This document shows, piece by piece, positions 19,085-27,912 of a stretch of DNA of 64,000 nt. Both the position numbers and the translations under genes were made by a program. The stretch covers positions 372,001 to 436,000 of the forward strand of contig CAWHVV010000007.1 of the NCBI GenBank assembly GCA_963832945.1, read 5' to 3'. Origin of the DNA: JAFEDN01 sp963832945. GTDB lineage: Bacteria > Pseudomonadota > Gammaproteobacteria > Coxiellales > Coxiellaceae. The notes beneath the pieces were generated by a model. It made no database searches, was not told the origin of the DNA, and worked only from the letters and a program-made list of their open reading frames with translations. Numbering within the stretch: the stretch's first letter is position 1; every line of letters starts with the position of its first letter.

Positions 19085-20914
19085 TTATGATTGGAAATCA
19101 AAACGCTTCCTGAGCCCAGGCATTTTTTCGCATAAATCGTTTACCGCTTTTCGTTCCTCAGACGATTTAAATAAATCGTATTGATAGGGAAATTCGCCTT
19201 TTGCGTAATCGTAAACCAGATCAGCCAGGACGTTTATATTATTCAAACACCCTGATATTTTCTTTCTGGTTTTAAGAGCATATTTTTTCTGAAACAGACG
19301 ATTTCTCAGACCCATTGTTTTTAACAGGCAGGTATGAGAATGGGATAAATGATTCAGCTCCGAGTTTTGAAAAACGCCACACAAACCATTTAATAAACTC
19401 TGGTTAGCCCATAAAAAATAAACAGCTGAAGGTGTCCATAGTTGTTGAGAATTATCTTCCCACAGAAAAAGACGGCATATGCTTTGGTTCAGAGCCAGGG
19501 CGCTAACGCCTGTGCCAGTGATCCCGGTATGACTTAAGCGGAGTTCGGTTAAAGAACTATTGTCCATGAACGCAGCAACCCCGACGTCTCCAATTGAATC
19601 CTCCCCTAAATCGAGATTTTTGATGGTTTTATTTTTTGCCAGTTCAATTGCCCCCAAACAAGTGATGTGACATTTTATTAATTCAAGCCCAATAAGAGAG
19701 GTATTATCCCTGAAAGCCGCTGCACCGCCATCACCTATTGCATTTCCGGATATATCGAGTCTGATAATGACTCCATTTTTTGCGAGCGCAATGACTCCCT
19801 TCCCTTCGATACCACAATCAGAGAGACTAAGGTCAGTGATGGACGGGTTATCCTTAAAAGCAGCCGCACCCCGATTGCCGATTATATTGCTATTCAGACT
19901 TAACGAGGTAATCGTTTTATTGCCGGCGAGATCAATGGCTCCCTGTGCTCCGATACCACAGTCAGCCAGATCAAGTTCAGTGATGGACGGGTTATCCTTA
20001 AAAGCGGCGGCGCCCTGATCGCCGATTATATTTCTACGCAGCTTTAACAAGGTAATCGTTTTATTGCCGGCAAGATCAATGGCTCCCTGTTTTCCGATAC
20101 CACAATCAGCCAGATCAAGTTCGGTGATGGACTGATTATCCTTAAAAGCGGCGGCGCCGGTATCTCCAATTTGATTAGCCGTCAATCTCAGATGAGTAAT
20201 GACATTACTGGAAGCGAGCACTATGGCTCCCTTTTCCGTGATGCCGGTTGCAGTAAGCGATAAATTTGTTATGGTTCGATTATCTTTCAAAAGCCTGGCG
20301 CCATCATCTCCAATTTGATTATAATCCAGATCCAGACTCGTGAGAGTCCCATTCCGATAACCAATTTCGTATCCAAGGTCCAAATTTATATGGGTGAGAG
20401 ACAGTTTATTTTTAGGTACCTCCCAAACTGCTTCCTGGATTGGCCGACTGCTCAAAAAAAATGTATTTAATTGCTTATTATTTGTGAGCGCATCCAGTCC
20501 TTTTCCACTCATATGAAGTTTACTCTCCACAATTGAGAGACCCGCCAGGCTGGCGCCTGCCAAATACGATGCCTGCTGATCTGTAATTTCACAAAGATAA
20601 AAAGCAAGTTTTGTGGCCGGATTACTCGCCAAAAGACAGGACATCTCTTCATCACTCATCCTGACCGAATGGAGTGTAAGCTGCTTTATGTCCGGGAGGA
20701 CTCTTGCCAGTAAAGATGCGCCTTCATCGCTGAGTTGGGTGTCTGAGATCCCCAGCTCTGTAATCCGGGGATTTCGGGATAAATATCCACAAACAGCTTC
20801 CAAATTAAAACTATATTTATTTTCTCTATAGTTTAAATCCAGTTTCTGTTCAAAACAGTTTAGTTCAATTTCCGAATCTAATTCGAATTGTTCTTCATTT
20901 GATAATTTTTTCAT
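19085..20914 (-). CDS. LRR protein, unit G (609 aa)
   Basis: Intact single-length unit with twelve LRRs. Its N-terminal domain resembles unit C (ISDTQLSDEGASLLA, SSRPIQEAVWEV), and its ninth LRR region resembles unit H (GKGVIALAKNGVIIRLDIS). Unusual residues include KLSLTHINLDLGYEIGY and EVPKNKL, where the siblings read EVLKNKL. No signal peptide or membrane segment. It is the second gene from the putative array promoter. Confidence 0.85.
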   Translation of the reverse strand: MKKLSNEEQFELDSEIELNCFEQKLDLNYRENKYSFNLEAVCGYLSRNPRITELGISDTQLSDEGASLLARVLPDIKQLTLHSVRMSDEEMSCLLASNPATKLAFYLCEITDQQASYLAGASLAGLSIVESKLHMSGKGLDALTNNKQLNTFFLSSRPIQEAVWEVPKNKLSLTHINLDLGYEIGYRNGTLTSLDLDYNQIGDDGARLLKDNRTITNLSLTATGITEKGAIVLASSNVITHLRLTANQIGDTGAAAFKDNQSITELDLADCGIGKQGAIDLAGNKTITLLKLRRNIIGDQGAAAFKDNPSITELDLADCGIGAQGAIDLAGNKTITSLSLNSNIIGNRGAAAFKDNPSITDLSLSDCGIEGKGVIALAKNGVIIRLDISGNAIGDGGAAAFRDNTSLIGLELIKCHITCLGAIELAKNKTIKNLDLGEDSIGDVGVAAFMDNSSLTELRLSHTGITGTGVSALALNQSICRLFLWEDNSQQLWTPSAVYFLWANQSLLNGLCGVFQNSELNHLSHSHTCLLKTMGLRNRLFQKKYALKTRKKISGCLNNINVLADLVYDYAKGEFPYQYDLFKSSEERKAVNDLCEKMPGLRKRFDFQS

Positions 20915-20953
20915 TTTTCTCTCACCAATTTATTATAGACAACAGACTCTGTG

Positions 20954-22786
20954 TTATGACCGAAAATCAAAACGCTTCCTGAGCTCAGGCATTTTTTCGC
21001 ATAAATCGTTTACCGCTTTTCGTTCCTCAGACGATGTAAAGAAATCGTATTGATAGGGAAATTCGCCTTTTGCGTAATCGTAAACCAGATCAGCCAGGAC
21101 GTTTACATTATTCAAACACTTTGATATTTTCTTTCTGGTTTTAAGAGCATATTGTTCCTGAAACAGACGATTTCTCGGACCCATTCTTTGTAACAGGCGG
21201 GTATGAGAATGGGATAAATGATTCAGCCCCAGGTCTTGAAAAGCGCCACACAAACCATTTAATAAACTCTGGTTAGCCCATAAAAAATAAACGGCTGAAG
21301 CTGTCCATAGTCGTTGAGAATTATCTGTACACAGAAGAAGACGGCATATGCTTTGGTTCAGAGCCAGGGCGCTAACGCCTTTGTCAGTGATCCCGGTGTG
21401 ACTTAAGCTGAGTTTGGTTAAAGAACTATTGTCCACGAACGCAGAGACCCCGTCGTCTCCAATCGAATTCCCCCCTAAATTGAGATTTTTGATGGTTTTA
21501 TTTTTTGCCAGTTCAATTGCCCCCAAACAAGTGATGTGGCATTTTATTAATTCAAGCCCAATAAGAGAGGTATTATCCCTGAAAGCCGCTGCACCGCCAT
21601 CCCTTATGGCATTTCCGGATATATCGAGCCTGATAATGACTCCATTTTTTGCGAGCGCAATGACTCCCTTTCCTTCGATACCACAATCAGAGAGATTAAG
21701 GTCAGTGATGGACGGGTTATCCTTAAAAGCAGCCGCACCCCGATTGCCAATTATATTGCTATTCAGCCTTAACGAGGTAATCGTTTTATTGCCGGCAAGA
21801 TCAATGGCTCCCTGTGCTCCGATATCACAATAAGCCAGATCAAGTTCAGTGATGAACGAGTTATCCTTAAAAGCAGCCGCACCCCGATTGCCGATTCTAT
21901 TGCTATCCAGCTCTAATGAGGTAATCGTTTTATTGCCGGCAAGATCAATGGCTCCCTGTTCTCCGATACCACAGTTAACCAGCTTAAGTTCAGTAATGGA
22001 CTGATTATTTTTAAAAGCGGCGGCGCCGGTATCTCCAATTTTATTACCCGTCAATACCAGATGAGTAATGACATTACTGGAAGCGAGCGCCATGGCTCCC
22101 TGTTCCGTGATGCCGGTTGCAGTAAGCGATAAATTTGTTATGGTTCGATTATTTTTCAAAAGCCTGGCGCCATCATCTCCAATTTGATTAGAATCCAGAT
22201 TCAGACTCGTGAGGGTCCCATTCCGATAACCAATTTCGCAACTTTTTTCCAAATTTATAGGGGGGAGAAACAGTTTATTTTTAAGTACCTCCAAAACTGC
22301 TTCCTGGATTGGCCGACTGCTCAAAAAAAATGTATTTAATTGCTGATTATTTGTGAGCGCATCCAGTCCTGTTCCACTCATATGGAATTTAGACTCCATA
22401 ATTGAGAGACCCGCCAGGCTGGTTTTGCCTGCCAAATACGATGCCTGCTGATCTGTAATTTCACAAAGATTAAAAGCAAGTTTTGTGGCCGGATTACTCG
22501 CCAAAAGACTGGACATTTCTTTATCGCTCATCCTGACCAAACGGAGTGTCAGCTGCTTTATGGTCGGGAAGACTTTTGCCAGTAAAGATGCGCCTTCATC
22601 GCTGAGTTGGGTTTCTGATATCCCCAGCTCTGTAATTCGGGGATTTCGGGATAAATACCCACGAACATCTTCCAAATTAAAATTATATTTATTTTCTCTA
22701 TAGTTTAAATTTAGTTTCTGTTCAATACAGTTTAGTTCAATTTCCGAATCTAATTCGAATTGTTCTTCATTTGATAATTTTTTCAT
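20954..22786 (-). CDS. LRR protein, unit H, promoter-proximal (610 aa)
   Basis: This is the first gene of the array in transcription order. ATG 22786 (MKKLSNEEQ) was chosen because it aligns with all siblings and has GGGGGTG just upstream. The in-frame ATG at 22798 would place that ribosome binding site inside the coding region. Unit H has the most divergent leader, since the common 39-base spacer is replaced by a unique region with a recognisable promoter. It is slightly more divergent within the N-terminal domain (LRLVRMSDKEM, NCIEQKLNLNY). Twelve LRRs and the standard tail are intact. Confidence 0.85.
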   Translation of the reverse strand: MKKLSNEEQFELDSEIELNCIEQKLNLNYRENKYNFNLEDVRGYLSRNPRITELGISETQLSDEGASLLAKVFPTIKQLTLRLVRMSDKEMSSLLASNPATKLAFNLCEITDQQASYLAGKTSLAGLSIMESKFHMSGTGLDALTNNQQLNTFFLSSRPIQEAVLEVLKNKLFLPPINLEKSCEIGYRNGTLTSLNLDSNQIGDDGARLLKNNRTITNLSLTATGITEQGAMALASSNVITHLVLTGNKIGDTGAAAFKNNQSITELKLVNCGIGEQGAIDLAGNKTITSLELDSNRIGNRGAAAFKDNSFITELDLAYCDIGAQGAIDLAGNKTITSLRLNSNIIGNRGAAAFKDNPSITDLNLSDCGIEGKGVIALAKNGVIIRLDISGNAIRDGGAAAFRDNTSLIGLELIKCHITCLGAIELAKNKTIKNLNLGGNSIGDDGVSAFVDNSSLTKLSLSHTGITDKGVSALALNQSICRLLLCTDNSQRLWTASAVYFLWANQSLLNGLCGAFQDLGLNHLSHSHTRLLQRMGPRNRLFQEQYALKTRKKISKCLNNVNVLADLVYDYAKGEFPYQYDFFTSSEERKAVNDLCEKMPELRKRFDFRS

Positions 22787-22827
22787 TTTCACCCCCATCT
22801 TACTAATTTATTATTCATTTAACCGGT

Positions 22828-22856
22828 TTGCTCATTCGAGGTTTTTAAAATACAAT
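22828..22856 (+). promoter_or_regulatory. Putative sigma70 promoter for orn
   Basis: TTGCTC (22828-22833), a 17-base spacer and TACAAT (22851-22856) lie 30 bases before the orn start. The site overlaps the divergent LRR-array promoter. Confidence 0.5.
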
Positions 22857-22875
22857 ACGGCCTGTTGTTAGTCAA
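22847..22875 (-). promoter_or_regulatory. Putative sigma70 promoter for the LRR array
   Basis: On the minus strand TTGACT (22875-22870) is followed after 17 bases by TATTTT (22852-22847), about 60 bases before the start of unit H. It shares bases with the orn promoter on the other strand, so the two may compete for polymerase. Confidence 0.45.
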
Positions 22876-22886
22876 GAGAACAAATT

Positions 22887-23432
22887 ATGACGTCCAGGGA
22901 AAACAATTTGATCTGGATTGATCTCGAAATGACGGGTCTGAATGTCAATCAGGATCATATCCTCGAAATCGCCACGATTATCACAGATTCTCACCTGAAT
23001 ATTCTGGCCGAAGGACCCGTGCTGGCTCTCCATCAGAGTGAAGACCTGCTGGACAAACTGGACTCCTGGAATTTAAAACACCACGGTCAATCGGGTTTAC
23101 TAGACCGCGTACGGGCCAGTCAACTGGATGAAGCGCAAGCCGAAGCCGCCACTCTGGAATTTTTAACCCAGTGGGCGCCTCGTGGAAAATCGCCGATGTG
23201 TGGAAATTCCATTTGCCAGGACAGACGCTTTTTGGCAAATTATATGCCGGCGCTGGAAAATTATTTCCACTACCGAAATTTGGATGTCAGCACGGTGAAG
23301 ATTCTCGCCCAACGCTGGGCGCCGGGGGTGGCCGCGGCTCTTACCAAGAGCGCTGAACACAAAGCACTGCAGGATATTCGCGATTCTATCGATGAATTAA
23401 AATATTATCGCCAGCACTTTATTAAATTTTAG
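22887..23432 (+). CDS. orn: Oligoribonuclease
   Basis: A 181-residue DEDDh exonuclease that degrades two- to five-nucleotide RNA fragments to monophosphates in the cytoplasm, the last step of RNA turnover and of pGpG removal. The catalytic residues are visible: D12 and E14 in WIDLEMTGL, the GNSICQDRRFL segment with its aspartate, and H158 and D163 in EHKALQDIRDS. Length and motifs match the gammaproteobacterial enzyme throughout. Its ATG lies 100 bases from the divergent LRR array, and plsY follows 11 bases downstream on the same strand, so the two may be cotranscribed. Confidence 0.96.
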   Translation: MTSRENNLIWIDLEMTGLNVNQDHILEIATIITDSHLNILAEGPVLALHQSEDLLDKLDSWNLKHHGQSGLLDRVRASQLDEAQAEAATLEFLTQWAPRGKSPMCGNSICQDRRFLANYMPALENYFHYRNLDVSTVKILAQRWAPGVAAALTKSAEHKALQDIRDSIDELKYYRQHFIKF

Positions 23433-23443
23433 AGGAAAAATGA

Positions 23444-24049
23444 ATGGCTAATGTAATTTGCGTTATTATCGCCTATTTGATAGGTTCGCTAGAGACCTCT
23501 GTATTATTATCAAAATTCTTTAAATTCCCGGACCCGCGGAGCCAGGGTTCCCGCAGCGCCGGGGCCACCAATGTTTTACGCACTACCGGGAAAAATCAGG
23601 CATTGTTAACCCTGATCGGCGATGTGCTGAAAGGCATGGTCGCGGTGCTCATTGCCCGGCTGTTCCATGCCGAACCATTCTTTTTAGCTCTGGCCGCACT
23701 GGCGGCGGTTATTGGCCATATTTTCCCCTGTTTTTTTCAGTTTAAGGGCGGCAAAGGCGTCGCTACTGCTTTCGGTGGTATTTTAATGCTGACGCCATTT
23801 ATTGCTTTATTACTGGCGGTACTTTGGCTGGTCGTGGTATTCGCTACGCGGTTTGTTTCCCTCGCCTCATTGATCAGCGCGGCTGCGGCGCCCATTTTGG
23901 TGCTCATTTTCAGCAGTCTGAGAATGGCATATTTCCTGCCACTATTAATAATGGCAGGTCTGATTATTTGGAAACACAAAGATAATATCCGGCGGCTACG
24001 TCTGGGTACTGAAAACAAAGTAAAATTAAAAACTTCAGCAAAGATCTAA
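23444..24049 (+). CDS. plsY: Acyl-phosphate:glycerol-3-phosphate acyltransferase PlsY
   Basis: A 201-residue inner-membrane enzyme that transfers an acyl group from acyl phosphate to glycerol 3-phosphate, starting phospholipid synthesis. The family motifs are present: SRSAGATNVLRTTGK (about 34-49) and FKGGKGVATAFGG (about 102-114). About five hydrophobic segments can be drawn, and the C-terminus is basic (WKHKDNIRRLRLGTENK), as usual for PlsY. An AGAGGA ribosome binding site precedes the ATG. It converges with tsaD with a 12-base gap and no visible terminator. Confidence 0.95.
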   Translation: MANVICVIIAYLIGSLETSVLLSKFFKFPDPRSQGSRSAGATNVLRTTGKNQALLTLIGDVLKGMVAVLIARLFHAEPFFLALAALAAVIGHIFPCFFQFKGGKGVATAFGGILMLTPFIALLLAVLWLVVVFATRFVSLASLISAAAAPILVLIFSSLRMAYFLPLLIMAGLIIWKHKDNIRRLRLGTENKVKLKTSAKI

Positions 24050-24061
24050 TCTGAGTACTCG

Positions 24062-25081
24062 TCATCGCGCCTGAGATTTCCTGGCCATCATCTCACAACG
24101 GGATTTCACTTCAATCGCCAGGGTATCGCGTTGCCCGGCTTTAAGATGGAGATAGCCTGTGTAGGCTACCATGGCGCCGTTGTCCGTGCAGAATTCGGGA
24201 CGTGGATAGAACACTGTTCCACCCAGCGCCTGCATTTCCAGCCGCAACCGTTCGCGTAATTGCCGGTTGGCGCCGACACCACCAACCACCACCAAACGTT
24301 TGCTTTGCATTTGCCGTAACGCGCGGCGGCATTTAATCCATAACGTATCGACAACCGCCTGCTGAAAGGCACTGGCGATATCGGCGCGAACGTGGGGGTC
24401 CTGCGCATGTTGATGAAAGCAATTCGCAGCAAAAGTTTTCAATCCGCTAAAACTAAAATTTAAATCAGGGTGACTGACCATCGGCCGAGGGAAATGAAAA
24501 CGGTCCGGGTTGCCTTCTTTGGCAAGTTCCGATAAAGCCGGTCCACCTGGGTAAGCGAGTCCTAATAATTTGGCGGTCTTATCAAACGCTTCTCCTACCG
24601 CGTCATCCACCGTTTCACCTAACAACTGGTACTGCCCTTCTCCTTCAACCGCAATTAATTGCGTATGCCCGCCGGAGACTAACAGCGCTACAAACGGCGG
24701 CTCAGGAACTGGGTCTTCCAGCATCACTGCCATTAAATGCGCTTCCAGATGATGGACTCCGATGGTTGGAATATGCCAGGCCCAGCCTAAACTGCGCGCC
24801 ACCGTCGCGCCCACTAACAGGGCGCCGATTAAACCAGGGCCGCGTGTATAAGCGATACCGTGGATATCTTCCCGGGTTAATCCGGCTTTTTCCAGCACGG
24901 CGCGAATCAGCGGTAAGGTTTGGCGGATATGATCGCGCGACGCCAACTCCGGCACCACGCCGCCATATTGAGCATGCAATGGAATTTGACTGTGTATTAG
25001 ATGCGAGCGCAAACCGCGCTCGCTGTCATAAATAGCTACCGCGGTTTCATCACAAGAAGTTTCTACGCCTAAAACAATCAT
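24062..25081 (-). CDS. tsaD: tRNA N6-adenosine threonylcarbamoyltransferase TsaD
   Basis: A 339-residue ASKHA-fold protein that transfers the threonylcarbamoyl group to A37 of ANN-decoding tRNAs, together with TsaB and TsaE. Recognisable elements are the N-terminal VLGVETSCDETAVAIYD, the metal-binding HHLEAHLMAV (two histidines), the LLVSGGHTQL loop and the C-terminal VVVGGVGANRQLRERL. The start codon overlaps the murA stop by four bases (25078-25081), so it is coupled to murA and probably part of the same transcript as the mla operon. Confidence 0.97.
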   Translation of the reverse strand: MIVLGVETSCDETAVAIYDSERGLRSHLIHSQIPLHAQYGGVVPELASRDHIRQTLPLIRAVLEKAGLTREDIHGIAYTRGPGLIGALLVGATVARSLGWAWHIPTIGVHHLEAHLMAVMLEDPVPEPPFVALLVSGGHTQLIAVEGEGQYQLLGETVDDAVGEAFDKTAKLLGLAYPGGPALSELAKEGNPDRFHFPRPMVSHPDLNFSFSGLKTFAANCFHQHAQDPHVRADIASAFQQAVVDTLWIKCRRALRQMQSKRLVVVGGVGANRQLRERLRLEMQALGGTVFYPRPEFCTDNGAMVAYTGYLHLKAGQRDTLAIEVKSRCEMMARKSQAR

Positions 25082-26337
25082 TTAACTCTTTGGATATCGG
25101 CGCCCAGCGCTGTGAGTTTATCTTCAATGCGCTCATAACCGCGGTCGATATGATAAATACGGTCAACCACCGTTTGACCTTTTGCCATTAAGGCCGCGAG
25201 TACTAAACTGGCTGAGGCGCGTAAATCCGTGGCCATGACCGGCGCGCCGGTTAAATATTCGTGACCATTACAGAAAGCCTGGTTGCCGTCAATTTGAATA
25301 TCGGCGCCCATGCGCATGAGTTCATTGGCGTGCATAAATCGATTTTCAAATACGTTCTCCACAATCACCGAATTTCCTTCCGCCAGCGCGTCCAGGGCCA
25401 TAAATTGGGCCTGCATGTCCGTCGCAAAATCAGGATAAGGCGCCGTGCTAATGTTGACGGCGCGCGGGCGCTTGCCGTGCATATTCAGTTCCACCCAGTC
25501 CGCCCCGGAGTGGATATCAGCGCCGGCCTCCAGTAATTTGTCCAACGTTGCCGTCAATGTGGAGGGGTCTGCGTTTTCTATACGGACCTGGCCACGAGTG
25601 ATGGCCGCCGCCACCAGGAAGGTTCCTGATTCAATCCTGTCAGGCATCACCGAATAGCTGCCGCCCGCTAAATTTTCCCTGCCTTCAATCACCAGGGTGT
25701 CTGTCCCGACGCCCTCGATGTGAGCCCCGAGAGTAATTAAAAAATTAGCCAAATCACTGACTTCGGGTTCACGTGCGGCGTTACGAATAATGGTCCGGCC
25801 CTCCGCAAGAGTCGCGGCCATTAATAAATTTTCAGTACCGGTGACCGTGATTTTTTCGAGAGTTAATTCCGCCCCGCGTAAACGTCCATTCACCTGCGCA
25901 TGAATAAAACCATTTTTAATGACGATTTCCGCACCCAGCGCCCGCATACCTTCGAGGTGAATATCCACCGGGCGCGGACCTATCGCACAACCTCCCGGCA
26001 GGGAAACTTCCGCTTTTCCGCATCGGGCCAGCAACGGACCTAACACCACGATCGAAGCGCGCATGGTTTTTACCAGTTCATACGGCGCCTGCGTGCTGAT
26101 AATGTTTCCGGCGTCTATTTCCACCTGGCCGTTATTCATGCTGACTTTCGCGCCGAGGCGACTTAACAAATTGTTGATGGTCACCACATCCCGCAAACAG
26201 GGCACATTCTTAATTGAGACTGGTTTTGCAGACAGTAACGAAGCGGCCAATATCGGCAAGGCCGCGTTCTTGGAACCTGAAATTTTAACTGTTCCCGACA
26301 GGGGTTGGCGGCAGCCGTTTATAATAAATTTATCCAT
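25078..26337 (-). CDS. murA: UDP-N-acetylglucosamine 1-carboxyvinyltransferase MurA
   Basis: A 419-residue enzyme that adds enolpyruvate to UDP-GlcNAc, the first committed step of peptidoglycan synthesis, in the cytoplasm. Lys23 and Asn24 of the substrate site (SGSKNA) are present, and so is the catalytic Cys117 in the loop LPGGCAIGPRP. The presence of Cys rather than Asp predicts normal fosfomycin sensitivity at the target. It follows mlaB by 14 bases, keeping the mla-murA linkage known in E. coli, but without ibaG between them; ibaG lies at 46904 in this genome. Confidence 0.97.
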   Translation of the reverse strand: MDKFIINGCRQPLSGTVKISGSKNAALPILAASLLSAKPVSIKNVPCLRDVVTINNLLSRLGAKVSMNNGQVEIDAGNIISTQAPYELVKTMRASIVVLGPLLARCGKAEVSLPGGCAIGPRPVDIHLEGMRALGAEIVIKNGFIHAQVNGRLRGAELTLEKITVTGTENLLMAATLAEGRTIIRNAAREPEVSDLANFLITLGAHIEGVGTDTLVIEGRENLAGGSYSVMPDRIESGTFLVAAAITRGQVRIENADPSTLTATLDKLLEAGADIHSGADWVELNMHGKRPRAVNISTAPYPDFATDMQAQFMALDALAEGNSVIVENVFENRFMHANELMRMGADIQIDGNQAFCNGHEYLTGAPVMATDLRASASLVLAALMAKGQTVVDRIYHIDRGYERIEDKLTALGADIQRVK

Positions 26338-26351
26338 GCGTTCTTCTCAAT

Positions 26352-26705
26352 TTATGCTTCGTTTTCAAATAGGACAGACTGCAGACCAAATACCTGCGCC
26401 ATACGTTGAAGAAAATCCGGCACATGCTGGAACTTCAACGTTTTTTGCACATCCCGGGCATCTTCCACCCACGCCACCAGTAATACCAGACCGGAATTGT
26501 CGCTGGTTTGAATGCCCTGTAAATCTATCGGCACAACGGCCTGCGGGTGCTGCGCCAATAAGTGTTTACCCTGTTGACGCAATTTCACGACGTTTTTGAA
26601 ATTCACCGCACCCGTGACTTCCAGCGCCGACCGGTCCCGGCTAAAGTTGATAGCCACTGTCTGGTCATGGTGATGTATTTGCTGAATGTTTCCTGATAAT
26701 GTCAT
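26352..26705 (-). CDS. mlaB: STAS-domain protein MlaB
   Basis: A 117-residue single STAS domain. The segment VPIDLQGIQTSDNSGLVLLVAW contains the conserved D-x-S-G-L region found in MlaB and anti-anti-sigma factors. MlaB binds the MlaF ATPase and is needed for assembly and activity of the MlaFEDB lipid transporter at the inner membrane. Position supports the call: it follows mlaC by six bases in a complete mlaFEDCB order. It is slightly longer at both ends than the E. coli protein. Confidence 0.85.
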   Translation of the reverse strand: MTLSGNIQQIHHHDQTVAINFSRDRSALEVTGAVNFKNVVKLRQQGKHLLAQHPQAVVPIDLQGIQTSDNSGLVLLVAWVEDARDVQKTLKFQHVPDFLQRMAQVFGLQSVLFENEA

Positions 26706-26711
26706 GATTTT

Positions 26712-27341
26712 TTATGTATTTTTATTATGAGCTTTCAGCCTCTGCAATAAACCCGCCATCCCCTGTTGGGACAGTACGTCCGAGAATTGGGACCGGTAGC
26801 TTTGCACCATACTGATATTTTCAATACTAAAATCATAAACTTTCCAGGAATCACCGCTGCGCACCACGTTGTAGTCGACGCGAATTTTTTGACCGGAACG
26901 GCGAATGATCATGCTGCGCACCGTCACGGTACGGCTGTTGCTGTAATCGCCACGGATGGGGAAAAACTGCACCTTATCATCATCGTATGAAGCCAGCGCG
27001 GCCGCATAAGTCGACGTCACCAGCCGGGTAAATTGGCTAATAAACTCACTTTTCTGCACAGGGGTTGCTGAAGTCCAGTATTGTCTACCCACCACGGCCA
27101 TCGACATCCTGTCCAGATCCACATAAGGCAATAATACGCGATTGACTATGCCATAAATGACGCCGTCGCCATTCTTAAGCCTGGATTTATTTTGTGCCAG
27201 ACTGGTTATCATCTGATTAGCCGCGTTATTTAAAACCGTCACCGGAGAGACAGGCGCGGCCAGAGCAGATCCTAATGACAACGCCATACTCAAACCAAAC
27301 ACTATAAAAAACCAGTTCCTAAACTTCACGAAACACTTCAT
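26712..27341 (-). CDS. mlaC: Periplasmic phospholipid-binding protein MlaC
   Basis: A 209-residue protein with a clear signal peptide: basic MKCFVKFRN, a hydrophobic core, then SALAAP with cleavage likely after ALA near residue 28. The mature part matches the MlaC/Ttg2D family (QYWTSATPVQKSEFISQFTRL, YAAALASYDDDKVQF, VDYNVVRSGDSWKVYDFSIENISMV motifs in part). MlaC shuttles phospholipid between the outer-membrane MlaA complex and MlaFEDB. A strong AGGAGA ribosome binding site precedes the ATG. It lies 49 bases downstream of mlaD. Confidence 0.92.
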   Translation of the reverse strand: MKCFVKFRNWFFIVFGLSMALSLGSALAAPVSPVTVLNNAANQMITSLAQNKSRLKNGDGVIYGIVNRVLLPYVDLDRMSMAVVGRQYWTSATPVQKSEFISQFTRLVTSTYAAALASYDDDKVQFFPIRGDYSNSRTVTVRSMIIRRSGQKIRVDYNVVRSGDSWKVYDFSIENISMVQSYRSQFSDVLSQQGMAGLLQRLKAHNKNT

Positions 27342-27390
27342 AACATATCTCCTTTAATAAACGCTTATATTCCAACAGATAAGCACAGAC

Positions 27391-27912
27391 CTATTGCGCC
27401 GGATTCGCGGGCGCCGGATTCGCCGCCGCTTGTGGCTCCTTGCTTTTGTCAGATTTCAGGCTAAATAATAACTGCCCAATTAAATTTTCCAGAATTAAAG
27501 CGGAATGGGTGGTGTCTATATGTCCGCCAGGCTGTAAACTCTCCGTTTCAAATCCGGGTGACAGGGCCACATAATTAGAACCCAAAATTCCCTGAGTATA
27601 GATACTGGCGCTGGTATCCGTGGGCAGGGCATTGTATTGATTTTTAATCAATAATGTCACCCGCGCCCGGAAGCTGTTTTTGTCCAAACTGATATCGGAA
27701 ACCCGGCCGACGTTGACCCCCGAAACCTGCACAGGCGCGCGAATCTTCAGGCTGCCGATATCGTCAAAATCCGCGGTGACCGCATAAGTTTCACCTTCAG
27801 AAGATAAACTTAATCCACTCACTTTGAAAGCAAGGAAAATCAGCCCCAAAAAGCCGATAACCATCAACAAACCCACTATCACTTCGAGCGTTTTATTTCG
27901 CACGGCTACCAA
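27391..27912 (-). CDS. mlaD: MCE-domain lipid-transport protein MlaD
   Basis: A 173-residue protein with one N-terminal membrane anchor (residues ~10-30) and one periplasmic MCE domain: YAVTADFDDIGSLKIRAPVQVSGVNVGRV, then IYTQGILGSNYVALSPG. MlaD hexamers form the periplasmic ring through which lipid passes between MlaFE and MlaC. The C-terminal tail is rich in Ala and Pro (AAANPAPANPAQ), longer than in many homologues and probably disordered. It overlaps mlaE by seven bases. Confidence 0.94.
   Translation of the reverse strand: MVAVRNKTLEVIVGLLMVIGFLGLIFLAFKVSGLSLSSEGETYAVTADFDDIGSLKIRAPVQVSGVNVGRVSDISLDKNSFRARVTLLIKNQYNALPTDTSASIYTQGILGSNYVALSPGFETESLQPGGHIDTTHSALILENLIGQLLFSLKSDKSKEPQAAANPAPANPAQ

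Larger units (their letters stand above)
5992..22786 (-). repeat. Tandem array of nine LRR gene units
   Basis: A unit of about 1.87 kb (one ~610-codon gene plus a 39-base spacer) is repeated head to tail on the minus strand. Unit starts in transcription order are 22786 (H), 20914 (G), 19045 and about 17220 (F, fused pair), 15355 (E), 13483 (D), 11608 (C), 9686 (B) and 7820 (A). Each unit encodes an N-terminal domain of ~195 residues, twelve 24-residue LRRs and a C-terminal helical domain of ~115 residues. The 24-residue repeats alternate between an N-x-IG type and a CGI type, giving a 144-base higher-order period. The array lies between convergent and divergent core genes with no mobility gene nearby. 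Confidence 0.92.

Noticed and set aside
9385..22703. Recurring plus-strand frames of 72 to 196 codons inside the LRR array (for example at 11307, 13182, 16062, 20613)
   Set aside because: They are antisense shadows of the LRR genes; they recur only because the array is repeated and they lack ribosome binding sites.
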